Positions 23,897 to 32,954 of a stretch of DNA of 64,000 nucleotides are shown piece by piece. Under the pieces are notes generated by a model. The model was not told the origin of the DNA. It did not search any database and saw nothing but the letters and a program-made list of their open reading frames with translations. The stretch comes from JBJMHZ01 sp045807125 (lineage in GTDB: Bacteria; Actinomycetota; Actinomycetes; JAWWOL01), in contig JBJMHZ010000034.1 in assembly GCA_045807125.1 (NCBI GenBank), forward strand, positions 1-64,000, written 5' to 3'. Positions within the stretch are counted from its first letter, which is position 1; every line of letters starts with the position of its first letter. Position numbers and translations under genes: made by a program.

Positions 23897-25759
23897 ATGT
23901 GCGGCATCATCGGCTACGTCGGCCAACGCCAAGCCCTCGACATCGTGATGGAGGGGCTGCGCCGCCTGGAGTACCGGGGCTACGACTCCGCGGGAGTCGC
24001 GGTCGTCGCGCCGGACGGCACGCTCGCGACCGCTCGCAAGGCCGGCAAGCTGGCCAACCTCGAGAAGGTGCTCGCCGACGACCCCCTGCCCGAGGGCACC
24101 AGCGGCATGGGGCACACCCGGTGGGCCACCCACGGCGCGCCCAACGACCGCAACGCCCACCCGCAGCTCAGCTGCGACGGCGCGGTCGCCGTCATCCACA
24201 ACGGCATCATCGAGAACTTCGTGCAGCTGCGGGCCGGGCTGGAGGCCCGCGGTCACGAGCTGCGCAGCGACACCGATACCGAGGCGGTGGCGCACCTGGT
24301 GGAGGAGCGCTTCGACGGCGATCTCGCCGAGGCCGTCCGCAGCGTCTGTCGCGACCTCGAGGGAGCGTTCACCCTCGTCGTCATGCACAGCGACGCCCCC
24401 GGGGTGGTGGTCGGGGCCAGGCGCAACTCCCCGCTCGTGCTCGGCTGCGGCACCGACGAGCTCTTCCTCGCCAGCGACGTCGCCGCCTTCATCTCCCATA
24501 CCCGCGACGCCGTCGAGCTCGGGCAGGACCAGGTCGTCGAGATCCGCAGGGACGCGACCGGCGCCGGGAAGTCCTTCCGCATCACCGACTTCGCGGGCAC
24601 GGTGGTCGAGGGCAAGCCGTACCACGTCGACTGGGACGTGAGCGCCGCCGAGAAGGGCGGCTACGACTACTTCATGCTCAAGGAGATCGCCGAGCAGCCG
24701 CAGGCCGTCGCCGACACGCTCAGGGGCCGGCTCACGGAGGCCGGCGAGATCGTCCTCGACGAGCTGCGCCTCGACGAGCAGGATCTGCGGGACGTCGAGA
24801 AGATCTTCATCATCGCGTGCGGCACCGCCTACCACGCCGGACTGGTCGCCAAGTATGCGATCGAGCACTGGACCCGCATCCCCTGCGAGGTGGAGCTCGC
24901 CAGCGAGTTCCGTTACCGCGACCCGGTGCTCGACCGGTCGACGCTCGTCATCGCGATCAGCCAGAGCGGCGAGACGATGGACACCCTGATGGCGGTGCGG
25001 CACGCCAAGGAGCAGCACGCCAGAGTGCTCGCCATCTGCAACACCAATGGCTCGACGATCCCGCGCGACTCCGACGCCGTGCTCTACACGAGGGCCGGCC
25101 CGGAGATCGCCGTCGCGTCGACGAAGGCGTTCCTGACCCAGGTGGTCGCCACGTACCTCGTCGCGGTGTACCTGGCGCAGGTGCGCGGCACGATGTACGG
25201 CGACGAGGTGACCGCGGTCGTGCGCCAGCTGGAGGCGATGCCCCAGCTGGTGGAGGCGACGCTGGCGACCATGGAGGAGGTCCGCGAGCTCGCCAGGGAC
25301 CTCGCGCGTAGCACCAGCGTGCTGTTCATCGGCCGGCACGTCGGCTACCCGGTCGCGCTCGAGGGCGCGCTGAAGCTCAAGGAACTGGCGTACATGCACG
25401 CGGAGGGCTTCGCGGCGGGCGAGCTGAAGCACGGGCCGATCGCCCTCATCGAGGCGGGCACGCCGGTCGTCGTCGTGGTGCCGCCGGCCCGCGGGCGGGG
25501 CGAGCTGCACGGCAAGGTGGTCTCCAACATGCAGGAGGTGCGGGCCAGGGGCGCGCGCACCGTCGTCATCGCCGAGGAAGGCGACGAGACGGTGACGCCG
25601 TTCGCGGCGCACCTCATCCGCCTGCCGCGCACGCCCACCCTCATGCAGCCGATCGTCGCGACCGTCCCGCTCCAGGTGCTCGCGTGCGAGATCGCGGCGT
25701 CGCGGGGCAACGACGTGGACCAGCCGCGCAACCTCGCCAAGTCCGTCACCGTCGAGTAG
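23897..25759 (+). CDS. glmS: Glutamine-fructose-6-phosphate aminotransferase (isomerising)
   Basis: The protein has 620 residues. The N-terminal Ntn glutaminase starts at the catalytic Cys2 (MCGIIGYVGQRQALDIV). The first SIS domain (residues ~300-430) has IIACGTAYHAG and ISQSGETMDT; the second (~465-600) has GRHVGYPVALEGALKLKE and ends in the conserved NLAKSVTVE. GlmS makes glucosamine-6-phosphate, which GlmM (21209) uses. ATG 23897 is fixed by Cys2. A metabolite-sensing glmS ribozyme is not expected in actinobacteria and none is seen. nnr follows after six bases. Confidence 0.97.
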   Translation: MCGIIGYVGQRQALDIVMEGLRRLEYRGYDSAGVAVVAPDGTLATARKAGKLANLEKVLADDPLPEGTSGMGHTRWATHGAPNDRNAHPQLSCDGAVAVIHNGIIENFVQLRAGLEARGHELRSDTDTEAVAHLVEERFDGDLAEAVRSVCRDLEGAFTLVVMHSDAPGVVVGARRNSPLVLGCGTDELFLASDVAAFISHTRDAVELGQDQVVEIRRDATGAGKSFRITDFAGTVVEGKPYHVDWDVSAAEKGGYDYFMLKEIAEQPQAVADTLRGRLTEAGEIVLDELRLDEQDLRDVEKIFIIACGTAYHAGLVAKYAIEHWTRIPCEVELASEFRYRDPVLDRSTLVIAISQSGETMDTLMAVRHAKEQHARVLAICNTNGSTIPRDSDAVLYTRAGPEIAVASTKAFLTQVVATYLVAVYLAQVRGTMYGDEVTAVVRQLEAMPQLVEATLATMEEVRELARDLARSTSVLFIGRHVGYPVALEGALKLKELAYMHAEGFAAGELKHGPIALIEAGTPVVVVVPPARGRGELHGKVVSNMQEVRARGARTVVIAEEGDETVTPFAAHLIRLPRTPTLMQPIVATVPLQVLACEIAASRGNDVDQPRNLAKSVTVE

Positions 25760-25765
25760 CCGGTC

Positions 25766-27295
25766 GTGAGGTCGGCACACACCGCCGCCCAGGTACGGGC
25801 CGCGGAGGAGCGGCTGGCCGCGGGCCTGCCGGACGGTGCCCTGATGGGGCGGGCGTCGGCAGGCCTGGCCCGCCGCTGCGCGCTTGTGCTGAGCCGGACG
25901 TACGGCGCTGAGGTCGTCCTGCTGGTCGGCTCCGGCAACAACGGCGGCGACGCGCTGCATGCCGGAGCGCTGCTGGCCGCCCGCGGCGCGCGGGTGACCG
26001 CGCTCGTGACCGGGAGCCGGCCGCACGCTGGCGGTCTGACCGCCCTGCGGCGCGCCGGCGGCCGGGCGCTGCCGGCAGACGGTGGCGCACCAGGCGATGC
26101 CATCGCGGGCGCCGACCTCGTCATCGACGGACTGGTCGGGATCGGCGGCCAGGGCCCGCTGCGCGAGCCGGCGGCCACGCTCGCCCGGCTCGCGGGGGAG
26201 TCGCCGGCCACCGTCGTCGCCGTCGACGTCCCGAGCGGCGTGGCCGCCGACACCGGCGAGGTCGCGGGCGCGGCGGTGCGGGCCGACGTGACGGTGACGT
26301 TCGGGACGCTGAAGCCGGGCCTCGTCCTCTCGCCCGGTGCCGAGCTGGCCGGGCTGGTCGAGCTGGTCGACATCGGCCTCGGGCCGCACCTGCCGGCCCC
26401 GGAGCTGAGCCTGCTGGACGCGGCCGACGTGCGAGGGCTGCTGCCGGCTCCCACCGGCGAGTCCAGCAAGTACCGCCGCGGGGTCGTCGGCGTGGTGGCC
26501 GGCAGTCGTGCGTACACCGGTGCGGCGGTGCTCGCCGCCGGCGGCGCAGTGGTGGCCGGCGCCGGCATGGTGCGGTACGCCGGGCCGGCGCACCCGGCCG
26601 AGCTGGTCAGGCAGCGCTGGCCGGAGGTCGTGGTCACCGAGGTGCCCGAGGGCGCCGACGGCGAGGTCGCCGACCCCGCCGCGGTGCTGGGCGCCGGTCG
26701 GGTGCAGGCGTGGGTCGTCGGGCCGGGGCTCGGCACCGGCGCTGACGCCGCCACCGTCGTCGAGGCCGTCCTCGGCACCGACGTACCGGTGCTCGTGGAC
26801 GCCGACGCGCTCACGGTGCTTGCCGCCCACCCGGAGTGGGCGCGCCGCCGCACGGCCGGCACGCTGCTCACCCCCCACGCCGGCGAGCTCGCCAGGCTCC
26901 TCGGGGCTCTGCGGGACGACGTCGAGGCGCACCGCCTGGCCTTCGCCCGGCGGGCGGCGACCGAGCTGGGCTGCACCGTCCTGCTGAAGGGCTTCACCAC
27001 CGTGGTCGCCGACCCGGCGGGCGCGACGCTGGTCAACTCCACCGCCACGACCTGGCTCGCCACGGCGGGCAGCGGCGACGTCCTGTCCGGAGCGTCCGGC
27101 GCGCTGCTCGCCCAGGGCCTCGGGCCGCTCGACGCGGGTGCGGCCGGCGCGTTCCTGCACGGGCTGGCCGGGCGCTCGGCGGCCGGCGGGGACGCCGCCG
27201 TGGACGCGCCGATCAGCGCAGCCGATTTGCTAGCGTGCTGGCAACGCGCCGAGCGATGGGTCAGAGGAGCAGAGGTGCCGTCCGCAGCATGGTGA
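25766..27295 (+). CDS. nnr: Bifunctional NAD(P)H-hydrate epimerase/dehydratase
   Basis: The protein has 509 residues, GTG start, repairing hydrated NADH/NADPH. Residues 1-~215 are the epimerase (YjeF_N): LLVGSGNNGGDALHAGALLA, the catalytic Asp in LVIDGLVGIGGQG, and VAVDVPSGV. Residues ~225-505 are the ADP-dependent dehydratase (ribokinase-like): SSKYRRGVVGVVAGS, LTPHAGELARLLG, and GSGDVLSGASGALL near the end. It lies between glmS and alr, a common actinobacterial order, and its stop overlaps the start of alr. Confidence 0.95.
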   Translation: MRSAHTAAQVRAAEERLAAGLPDGALMGRASAGLARRCALVLSRTYGAEVVLLVGSGNNGGDALHAGALLAARGARVTALVTGSRPHAGGLTALRRAGGRALPADGGAPGDAIAGADLVIDGLVGIGGQGPLREPAATLARLAGESPATVVAVDVPSGVAADTGEVAGAAVRADVTVTFGTLKPGLVLSPGAELAGLVELVDIGLGPHLPAPELSLLDAADVRGLLPAPTGESSKYRRGVVGVVAGSRAYTGAAVLAAGGAVVAGAGMVRYAGPAHPAELVRQRWPEVVVTEVPEGADGEVADPAAVLGAGRVQAWVVGPGLGTGADAATVVEAVLGTDVPVLVDADALTVLAAHPEWARRRTAGTLLTPHAGELARLLGALRDDVEAHRLAFARRAATELGCTVLLKGFTTVVADPAGATLVNSTATTWLATAGSGDVLSGASGALLAQGLGPLDAGAAGAFLHGLAGRSAAGGDAAVDAPISAADLLACWQRAERWVRGAEVPSAAW

Positions 27296-28422
27296 GGGCC
27301 GAGGCGCGGATCGACCTCGCCGCCATCAGCGACAACGTCGCGGCCTTGCGCCAGCGCGCCGGCGACGCGGCCGTGATGGCGGTCGTGAAGGCCGACGGGT
27401 ACGGGCACGGCATGGTGCCGTCGGCGCGCGCTGCGCTCGCCGGGGGGGCGCACTGGCTCGGCGTGGCGTACCCCGGCGAGGCCGCCGAGCTGCGCGCGGC
27501 CGGCATCACGGCGCCCGTCCTGGCCTGGCTCGTCTCGCCCGGCGAGGACGTGACCGGTGCGATCCGCACCGGCGTCGATCTTGCCGCGTACGACGTCGCC
27601 GCGCTCGGGCACCTGGCCGAGGAGGCGCGCCGCGCCGGCGTGCCGGTCCGGGTGCATCTGAAGGTCGACACCGGGCTGTCCCGCGGCGGCGCGACGATAC
27701 GCGACTGGCCCGAGCTGTGCCGCGCGGCAGCCGCGCTCGAGGCGGAGGGGGCGGTACGGGCCGTCGGCGCCTGGACCCACCTCGTGCATGCCGGGCTGCC
27801 CGACCACCCGACTACGCACGAGCAGGTGCGGCTGTTCGGCGAGGCGCTCGAGGTGGCCGAGCGCGCCGGCCTGCGCCTGGAGCTGCGCCACCTCGCCAAC
27901 TCGGCGGCGACGCTCACCCGCCCGGACGCCCACTTCGATCTGGTCCGCCCCGGGCTCGCCGTCTACGGCCTCTCGCCGGTGCCGCAGCTCGGCGGCCCCG
28001 AGGCGTACGGCCTGCGCCCGGCGATGAGCCTCGTCGCCGGCGTGGCGCTCACCAAGCGGGTGCCGGCGGGGACGGGCGTGTCGTACGGGCACCGCTACCG
28101 CACCCGTGCGGAGACGACGCTCGCCCTCCTCCCGCTCGGCTACGCCGACGGCGTGCCGCGCGCGGCGACCGACACGGCGCAGCTGTGGCTCGGCGGCCGT
28201 CGCCGCACGGTCTCGGGGACCGTGTGCATGGACCAGTTCATGGTCGATGTCGGTGACGACGCCGTGCGCGCGGGCGACGAGGCGCTGCTCTTCGGCCCTG
28301 GTGACGCCGGCGAGCCGACCGCCGAGGACTGGGCTCAGGCGCTCGGCACGATCTCGTACGAGATCGTCACCCGCATCGGCCCGCGGACTCCCCGCGTCTA
28401 CCAGGAAGGGGCGCGCCGGTGA
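27289..28422 (+). CDS. alr: Alanine racemase
   Basis: The protein has 377 residues. Alr makes D-alanine for peptidoglycan with pyridoxal phosphate. The PLP lysine is in AVVKADGYGHG, and the second catalytic base Tyr is in GVSYGHRYRTR. The TIM barrel runs to ~240, followed by the beta domain with GTVCMDQFMVDVG. ATG 27289 overlaps the nnr stop (27293-27295); an ATG at 27256 would add eleven residues. The alpha/beta hydrolase follows with a GTGA overlap, so glmS-nnr-alr and the next three genes look like one operon. Confidence 0.96.
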   Translation: MVRAEARIDLAAISDNVAALRQRAGDAAVMAVVKADGYGHGMVPSARAALAGGAHWLGVAYPGEAAELRAAGITAPVLAWLVSPGEDVTGAIRTGVDLAAYDVAALGHLAEEARRAGVPVRVHLKVDTGLSRGGATIRDWPELCRAAAALEAEGAVRAVGAWTHLVHAGLPDHPTTHEQVRLFGEALEVAERAGLRLELRHLANSAATLTRPDAHFDLVRPGLAVYGLSPVPQLGGPEAYGLRPAMSLVAGVALTKRVPAGTGVSYGHRYRTRAETTLALLPLGYADGVPRAATDTAQLWLGGRRRTVSGTVCMDQFMVDVGDDAVRAGDEALLFGPGDAGEPTAEDWAQALGTISYEIVTRIGPRTPRVYQEGARR

Positions 28423-29516
28423 GGGCGACCGCCGTCGGTCGTGGCGCCGGCCTGGCCGGTGCGGCGCTCGGCGTGCTCGCGGCCGGAGCGGCGGCTGGCC
28501 TGGTGGCCGAGCGGTACGCGGTGGGCCGGCTGCGGCTGCGCCCCGACCCGGAGGCGCGCGAGCCCTTCGGCCGGCTGCCGGCCGACCGGGTCAGCACCGT
28601 GCTCGCGGACGACGGCGTCGCGCTGCACGTCGAGGAGGCCGGCGATCTCGACGCGCCGCTCACCGTCGTCCTCGTGCACGGCTGGACGGTCACCATGACC
28701 AGCTGGCACTACCAGCAGCGCGACCTGGGTGGTCACGAGCAGCCGCTGGGGCGCCTGGTGCTCTACGACCAGCGCAGTCACGGGCGGTCGGGGCCCGGCG
28801 CGCGCGAGCGCAGCACTATCGACCAGCTCGGGGCCGATCTCTACGCCGTCCTGCAGGCGGTGGCGCCGCGTGGTCCGGTGCTGCTGGTCGGGCAGTCGAT
28901 GGGCGGAATGACGATCATGGCGCTCGCCGACCGGCATCCCGAGCTGTTCGGCGAGCGGGTCATCGGCGTCGCCCTGCTGTCGACGGCGGCCGGCAAGCTG
29001 GCCGAGGTGACCCTCGGCCTTCCGGTGACGCTGCCCGCGACGCTGCGCCGGGCCGCGCCGCGGGCGTTCGACCGGCTCCGGCGGCACGCCGACCTCGTCG
29101 AGCGCGGCCGGGCAGCCGGCTCCGACCTCGCGTGGCTGCTCACCCGTTGGTACGCCTTTGGCAGCTCGGACGTGAGCCCTGCGCTCGTGGAGCTGATGGA
29201 GCGCATGGTGGCGGCGACGCCGATCGACGTGGTGATCGACTACTACGACGGGCTGATGGCGCACGACAAGCTGGCCGCGCTGCCTGCGCTCGCCGGCGTC
29301 GAGACGCTCGTACTGTGCGGGGAGAACGACAAGCTCACCCCCGCCGCCTACAGCCGCGCGATCGCCGAGGCGCTGCCGGGTGCCGAGCTGGTGCTGCTGC
29401 CAGGAGCCGGCCACATGGTGATGCTGGAGCGCCCGCAGCTGGTCAACTTCCACCTGCGGGCGCTGGCGGCCCGGGCGCTGGCCCGCTTCGCCGACCGCTC
29501 GGCCGCCGGTCGGTGA
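28419..29516 (+). CDS. Alpha/beta-hydrolase fold protein
   Basis: The protein has 365 residues. The N-terminal ~32 residues are an Ala/Gly-rich signal or anchor (AGLAGAALGVLAAGAAAGLV). The fold follows: oxyanion HGW (VVLVHGWTVTMTSW), nucleophile elbow GQSMGG, acid in LCGENDKLTP, and the catalytic His in LPGAGHMVMLERP. It has the general epoxide-hydrolase/esterase pattern and the substrate is not predictable. It lies between alr and the UDG-GNAT gene with four-base overlaps on both sides, a position where actinobacteria often carry such a hydrolase. Confidence 0.9.
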   Translation: MRATAVGRGAGLAGAALGVLAAGAAAGLVAERYAVGRLRLRPDPEAREPFGRLPADRVSTVLADDGVALHVEEAGDLDAPLTVVLVHGWTVTMTSWHYQQRDLGGHEQPLGRLVLYDQRSHGRSGPGARERSTIDQLGADLYAVLQAVAPRGPVLLVGQSMGGMTIMALADRHPELFGERVIGVALLSTAAGKLAEVTLGLPVTLPATLRRAAPRAFDRLRRHADLVERGRAAGSDLAWLLTRWYAFGSSDVSPALVELMERMVAATPIDVVIDYYDGLMAHDKLAALPALAGVETLVLCGENDKLTPAAYSRAIAEALPGAELVLLPGAGHMVMLERPQLVNFHLRALAARALARFADRSAAGR

Positions 29517-30637
29517 CCGCCGGGCAGGCGCCGTCGCGCCGGGCGCGGACCCGCGAGCCCGACGCGGCCGCGCTCGCGGTGCGCGCCGCGGCGGCCGCGG
29601 CCGCCGACTGGCCGTCGCTGCGCGAGCCGGCGCTGCGCTGCGTGGCTTGCCCTGAGCTGGTCGCCTCGCGCCGGTCGGTGGTGTTCGGCCAATTCCCCCC
29701 AGGCGCCGACATCGCCCTGCTGGGCGAGGCGCCGGGCGCCGAGGAGGACGCGACCGGGGAGCCGTTCGTCGGCCGGTCGGGCCAGTTGCTCGACCGCCTC
29801 CTCGCCGAGGCCGGCCTGCCGAGGGAGCAGGTCGCGGTCGTCAACGTCCTGAAGTGCCGCCCACCGGGCAACCGGCGGCCGCAGCCGGTCGAGGCGGTCC
29901 GCTGCCGGGGCTGGCTCGACCGCCAGCTCGGGCTCATCGACCCGCTCGTCGTCGTGGCGCTCGGCGGGACGGCGACCGAGGCGATGCTCGGCCGGGGCGC
30001 GAAGGTGACCAGGGTGCGCGGCCGCGACCGGATCGCCGGTGGCCGGCTGGTGATCGCGAGCTATCACCCGTCGGCCGCGCTCCGGTTCGGGCCGCGCGGC
30101 GAGCCGCTGGCGATGCTCGCGGCCGACCTCGCGCACGTGGCCGCGAGCGCCCGCCGGCTGCGGGGCGCCGGGGTGCGGCTCACTGCGGCCGGCCCCGAGG
30201 ATGCCGCCGACGTGCTGGCGGTGACCGCCCTCGCGTACGGGACGCTCCCGCCGCTCGACCCCCCGACGGGCGCCCTCGCCGAAGGGCTGGACACGGTGGC
30301 GGCCGATCTCGCCCACGGCGGGGTCGTGGCCAGGGCCGGCGGGCGGGTCGTCGGCGCGCTGCGGTTCAGGCCCGGCGACGAGCCCAGCGCTCGCTGGATC
30401 CGGCGCATAGCCGTCCACCCCGATGCGCGTGGACGCGGCGTCGGCGGCGTGCTGGTGCGGTGGGCGGAGGCCATCGCGGCGACCGACGGCTGCACCGAGA
30501 TGCGCATCGGCGTACGGGCCCAGCTGCCGGCGAACCGGGCCTGGTACGAGCGGGGAGGCTACCGGTGGGTGGCCGACCACGCGCACGGCACCGGCGACCG
30601 GCCCACGTGGTCGGAGCTGCGCAAGGAGCTGGGATGA
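29513..30637 (+). CDS. udg: Family 4 uracil-DNA glycosylase fused to GNAT acetyltransferase
   Basis: The protein has 374 residues. Residues ~35-215 are a family 4 (4Fe-4S) uracil-DNA glycosylase: C43-x2-C46, C115 and C131 (the last two 15 apart) are the cluster ligands, GEAPGAEED with PFVGRSGQLLDRLL is motif 1, and SYHPSAAL motif 2. Residues ~221-374 are a complete GNAT domain: IRRIAVHPDARGRGVGGVLV is the acetyl-CoA loop, followed by NRAWYERGGYRWV. No stop or start separates them. The enzyme removes uracil from DNA; the acetyltransferase substrate is unknown. The GTG start overlaps the hydrolase stop, and the stop overlaps tsaE (ATGA). In related genomes a separate GNAT gene can precede tsaE, so this may be a fusion of neighbours. 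Confidence 0.88.
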   Translation: MTAGQAPSRRARTREPDAAALAVRAAAAAAADWPSLREPALRCVACPELVASRRSVVFGQFPPGADIALLGEAPGAEEDATGEPFVGRSGQLLDRLLAEAGLPREQVAVVNVLKCRPPGNRRPQPVEAVRCRGWLDRQLGLIDPLVVVALGGTATEAMLGRGAKVTRVRGRDRIAGGRLVIASYHPSAALRFGPRGEPLAMLAADLAHVAASARRLRGAGVRLTAAGPEDAADVLAVTALAYGTLPPLDPPTGALAEGLDTVAADLAHGGVVARAGGRVVGALRFRPGDEPSARWIRRIAVHPDARGRGVGGVLVRWAEAIAATDGCTEMRIGVRAQLPANRAWYERGGYRWVADHAHGTGDRPTWSELRKELG

Positions 30638-31092
30638 CGGCGACGGTCGCGGTGCCGGACGCCGAGGCCATGCGCGCGCTCGGCCGGCGGTTGGCCGCCG
30701 TGCTGCGGCCCGGTGACCTGGTCCTGCTGACCGGCCCGCTCGGCGCGGGCAAGACGACCCTCGCGCAGGGCATCGGCGCGGGGCTAGGGGTGAGCGGACC
30801 GGTGCTGTCGCCGACCTTCGTCATCGCCCGGGTGCACCGCGGCGGGCGCGTACCGCTCGTGCATGCCGACGCCTACCGGCTCGGGTCGATCGCCGAGGTC
30901 GACGACCTCGACCTCGACGCGTCCCTCGACGCGTCGGTGACGGTCGTCGAGTGGGGTGCCGGCCTGGTGGAGGAGCTCGCCGACGACCGGCTGGAGGTGC
31001 GCATCGATCTGGGCGTCGAGCCGCGCGCCGTGACGATCGAGGGGCACGGCGCCCGCTGGGCCGGGATCGACCTGAGCGCCCTGCCTGGGTGA
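30634..31092 (+). CDS. tsaE: tRNA t6A biosynthesis ATPase TsaE
   Basis: The protein has 152 residues. Walker A is LTGPLGAGKTTLAQGIG, and the family sequence LSPTFVIARVHRGG and VVEWGAGLVEEL follow. TsaE is the ATPase that drives the TsaB-TsaD complex in making N6-threonylcarbamoyl-adenosine at tRNA position 37. ATG 30634 overlaps the stop of the upstream gene by four bases. Its partners tsaB and tsaD are at 32955 and 34171, separated from it by a repeat array and an acyl-CoA ligase gene. Confidence 0.95.
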   Translation: MTATVAVPDAEAMRALGRRLAAVLRPGDLVLLTGPLGAGKTTLAQGIGAGLGVSGPVLSPTFVIARVHRGGRVPLVHADAYRLGSIAEVDDLDLDASLDASVTVVEWGAGLVEELADDRLEVRIDLGVEPRAVTIEGHGARWAGIDLSALPG

Positions 31093-31113
31093 GGTGGGGG
31101 TGGCCCTTGCCGG

Positions 31114-31251
31114 CGCTGTGCACTGCGCCGACGAGCGGGTGCACTGCATAGTGCGCTGCCCCGAGGGACGGGTGCACTGCATAGTGCGCTGCCCCGAGGG
31201 ACGGGTGCAGTGCAGAGTGCGCTGCCCCGGGGGCGGGTGCAGTGCACAGCG
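31114..31251. repeat. Palindromic repeat array, locus 3
   Basis: The array opens with CGCTGTGCACTGCGCCGA (31114-31131) and closes with its near-inverse CGGGTGCAGTGCACAGCG (31234-31251). Between them lie three units of the CGGGTGCACTGCATAGTGCG type, two of them identical and spaced about 35 bp. It fills the space between tsaE and the acyl-CoA ligase gene. Confidence 0.9.
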
Positions 31252-31358
31252 CCGGGGGAGGCACCCCGTCCGGCTTCTCTTGACCCTCGCGAGCGGGCAG
31301 GATGGCGGTCATCGCGAGCCGGAGCGGCTCGCGCTCGTCGTCTCGGGAGGCCCGCCTC

Positions 31359-32945
31359 ATGGCCCTGTCGATCGCGTCGATCCTCGCCGAGTCGGCGCAG
31401 CGCCACCCGGACAAGGCGGCCGTCATCTTCGCCGATCGGCCGGTGTCGTACGCCACGCTGTGGGACCAGGCGCGCCGGTGGGCGACGGTCATGCGCGAGC
31501 GCGGCGTCGGACCGGGCGACCGGGTGGCCATCCTGCTGGGCAACACGCCGCACTTCCCGATCGCCTACTACGCGGTCCTGGCCCTCGGCGGCGTCGTCGT
31601 CCCCGTGCACGCGCTGCTGCGCGCGGAGGAGATCGAGTACGCGCTGCGGGACGCGGAGGCCCGGCTCCTGATCTGCGCCGGACCACTCCTCGGCGAGGGC
31701 GCGAAGGGCGCCGAGCTGGCTGGCGTGCCGGTGCTGGCCGCGATGGACGGCGGCGACGCGGCGGTCGAGCGCATCGATGCCCTCGCGGCGTCGGCCGAGC
31801 CGATCGCCCAGCTGGTCATGCGCGAGCCGGACGACGACGCGGTCATCCTCTACACCTCGGGCACCACCGGCCAGCCTAAGGGCGCCGTTCTCTCGCAGTT
31901 CAACATGGTGATGAACGCGGTCATCACCGCCACCAGCGTCATGGAGATCGCCGACGACGACGTGGTGATCGGCGTGCTGCCGCTGTTCCACTCGTTCGGG
32001 CAGAGCTGCGTGATGAACTCGGGCTTCTTTCGCGGCGCCACGATCGTGCTGATGCCGAGGTTCGACGGCGCTCAGGCGCTCGAGCAGATGATCCGGCACC
32101 AGGTGACGCTCTTCGTCGGCGTGCCCACGATGTACATCGGCCTGCTGGAGGCAGCGCGCAACGACGACCGCCGCCCGCCGCTGGTGCGCGGCACGTCCGG
32201 CGGCTCGTCACTGCCGCTCACCGTCATCGAGCGGTTCAAGGAGGTCTTCGGGGTCGACATCTTCGAGGGCTACGGCCTGTCGGAGACGTCGCCGGTCGCG
32301 ACCTTCAACCAGAAGGCGTACGGCCGCAAGGTCGGCACGGTCGGCCGCGCCATCTGGGGCGTGGACGTCGAGATCGCGCGCGCCGAGATCGAGGAGCGCA
32401 TCGAGCTGCTGCCGCCCGGCGAGATCGGCGAGGTGGTGATCCGCGGCCACAACGTCATGAAGGGCTACCACAACCGCCCCGAGGCGACGGCCGCCGCGAT
32501 CGTCGACGGCTGGTTCCGCAGCGGCGATCTCGGCGTCAAGGACGAGGACGGGTTCATCAGCATCGTCGACCGCAAGAAGGACCTCGTCATCCGCGGTGGC
32601 TTCAACGTCTACCCGCGCGAGGTGGAGGAGCGGCTGCTGCGTCACCCGGCGATCGGGCAGGTGGCCGTCATCGGTCTGCCGCACGACGTGTACGGCGAGG
32701 AGGTCTGCGCCGTCGTCGTGCGCTCGCCCGAGGCGGCGGACCGCGACGAGGGCGAGCTCGGGCGGGAGATCGTGGACTGGGCGCGCGAGCAGCTGGGGCG
32801 GCACAAGTACCCGCGCGTCGTCCGGTTCGCCGCCGCGCTGCCGCTCGGGCCGAGCGGCAAGGTGCTGAAGCGCGAGCTGGTGGCCACCTACCGGGACGGG
32901 GCCGCCGAGTCTGCCGGACCGCCGGGTGGAGCTTCCGTTGGCTAG
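31359..32945 (+). CDS. Long-chain fatty acid-CoA ligase family (AMP-forming)
   Basis: The protein has 528 residues of the ANL superfamily. Motifs: P-loop LYTSGTTGQPKGA (A3), GYGLSETSPVA (A5), GWFRSGDLG (A7), DRKKDLVIRGGFNVYPREVE (A8, hinge) and the catalytic Lys in GPSGKVLKREL (A10). It adenylates a carboxylic acid and transfers it to CoA; the pattern is of the FadD/medium-to-long-chain type. ATG 31359 has CGGGAGG eight bases upstream; an earlier ATG (31302) has no site and adds a Ser/Arg-rich tail. It is inserted between tsaE and tsaB, with no obvious functional link to t6A. Confidence 0.9.
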   Translation: MALSIASILAESAQRHPDKAAVIFADRPVSYATLWDQARRWATVMRERGVGPGDRVAILLGNTPHFPIAYYAVLALGGVVVPVHALLRAEEIEYALRDAEARLLICAGPLLGEGAKGAELAGVPVLAAMDGGDAAVERIDALAASAEPIAQLVMREPDDDAVILYTSGTTGQPKGAVLSQFNMVMNAVITATSVMEIADDDVVIGVLPLFHSFGQSCVMNSGFFRGATIVLMPRFDGAQALEQMIRHQVTLFVGVPTMYIGLLEAARNDDRRPPLVRGTSGGSSLPLTVIERFKEVFGVDIFEGYGLSETSPVATFNQKAYGRKVGTVGRAIWGVDVEIARAEIEERIELLPPGEIGEVVIRGHNVMKGYHNRPEATAAAIVDGWFRSGDLGVKDEDGFISIVDRKKDLVIRGGFNVYPREVEERLLRHPAIGQVAVIGLPHDVYGEEVCAVVVRSPEAADRDEGELGREIVDWAREQLGRHKYPRVVRFAAALPLGPSGKVLKRELVATYRDGAAESAGPPGGASVG

Positions 32946-32954
32946 GCTCGAACC

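Noticed and set aside
23426..27160. A 1,244-codon minus-strand frame across the repeat array, glmS and nnr
   Set aside because: Antisense to glmS and nnr and crossing a non-coding repeat array; not a protein.
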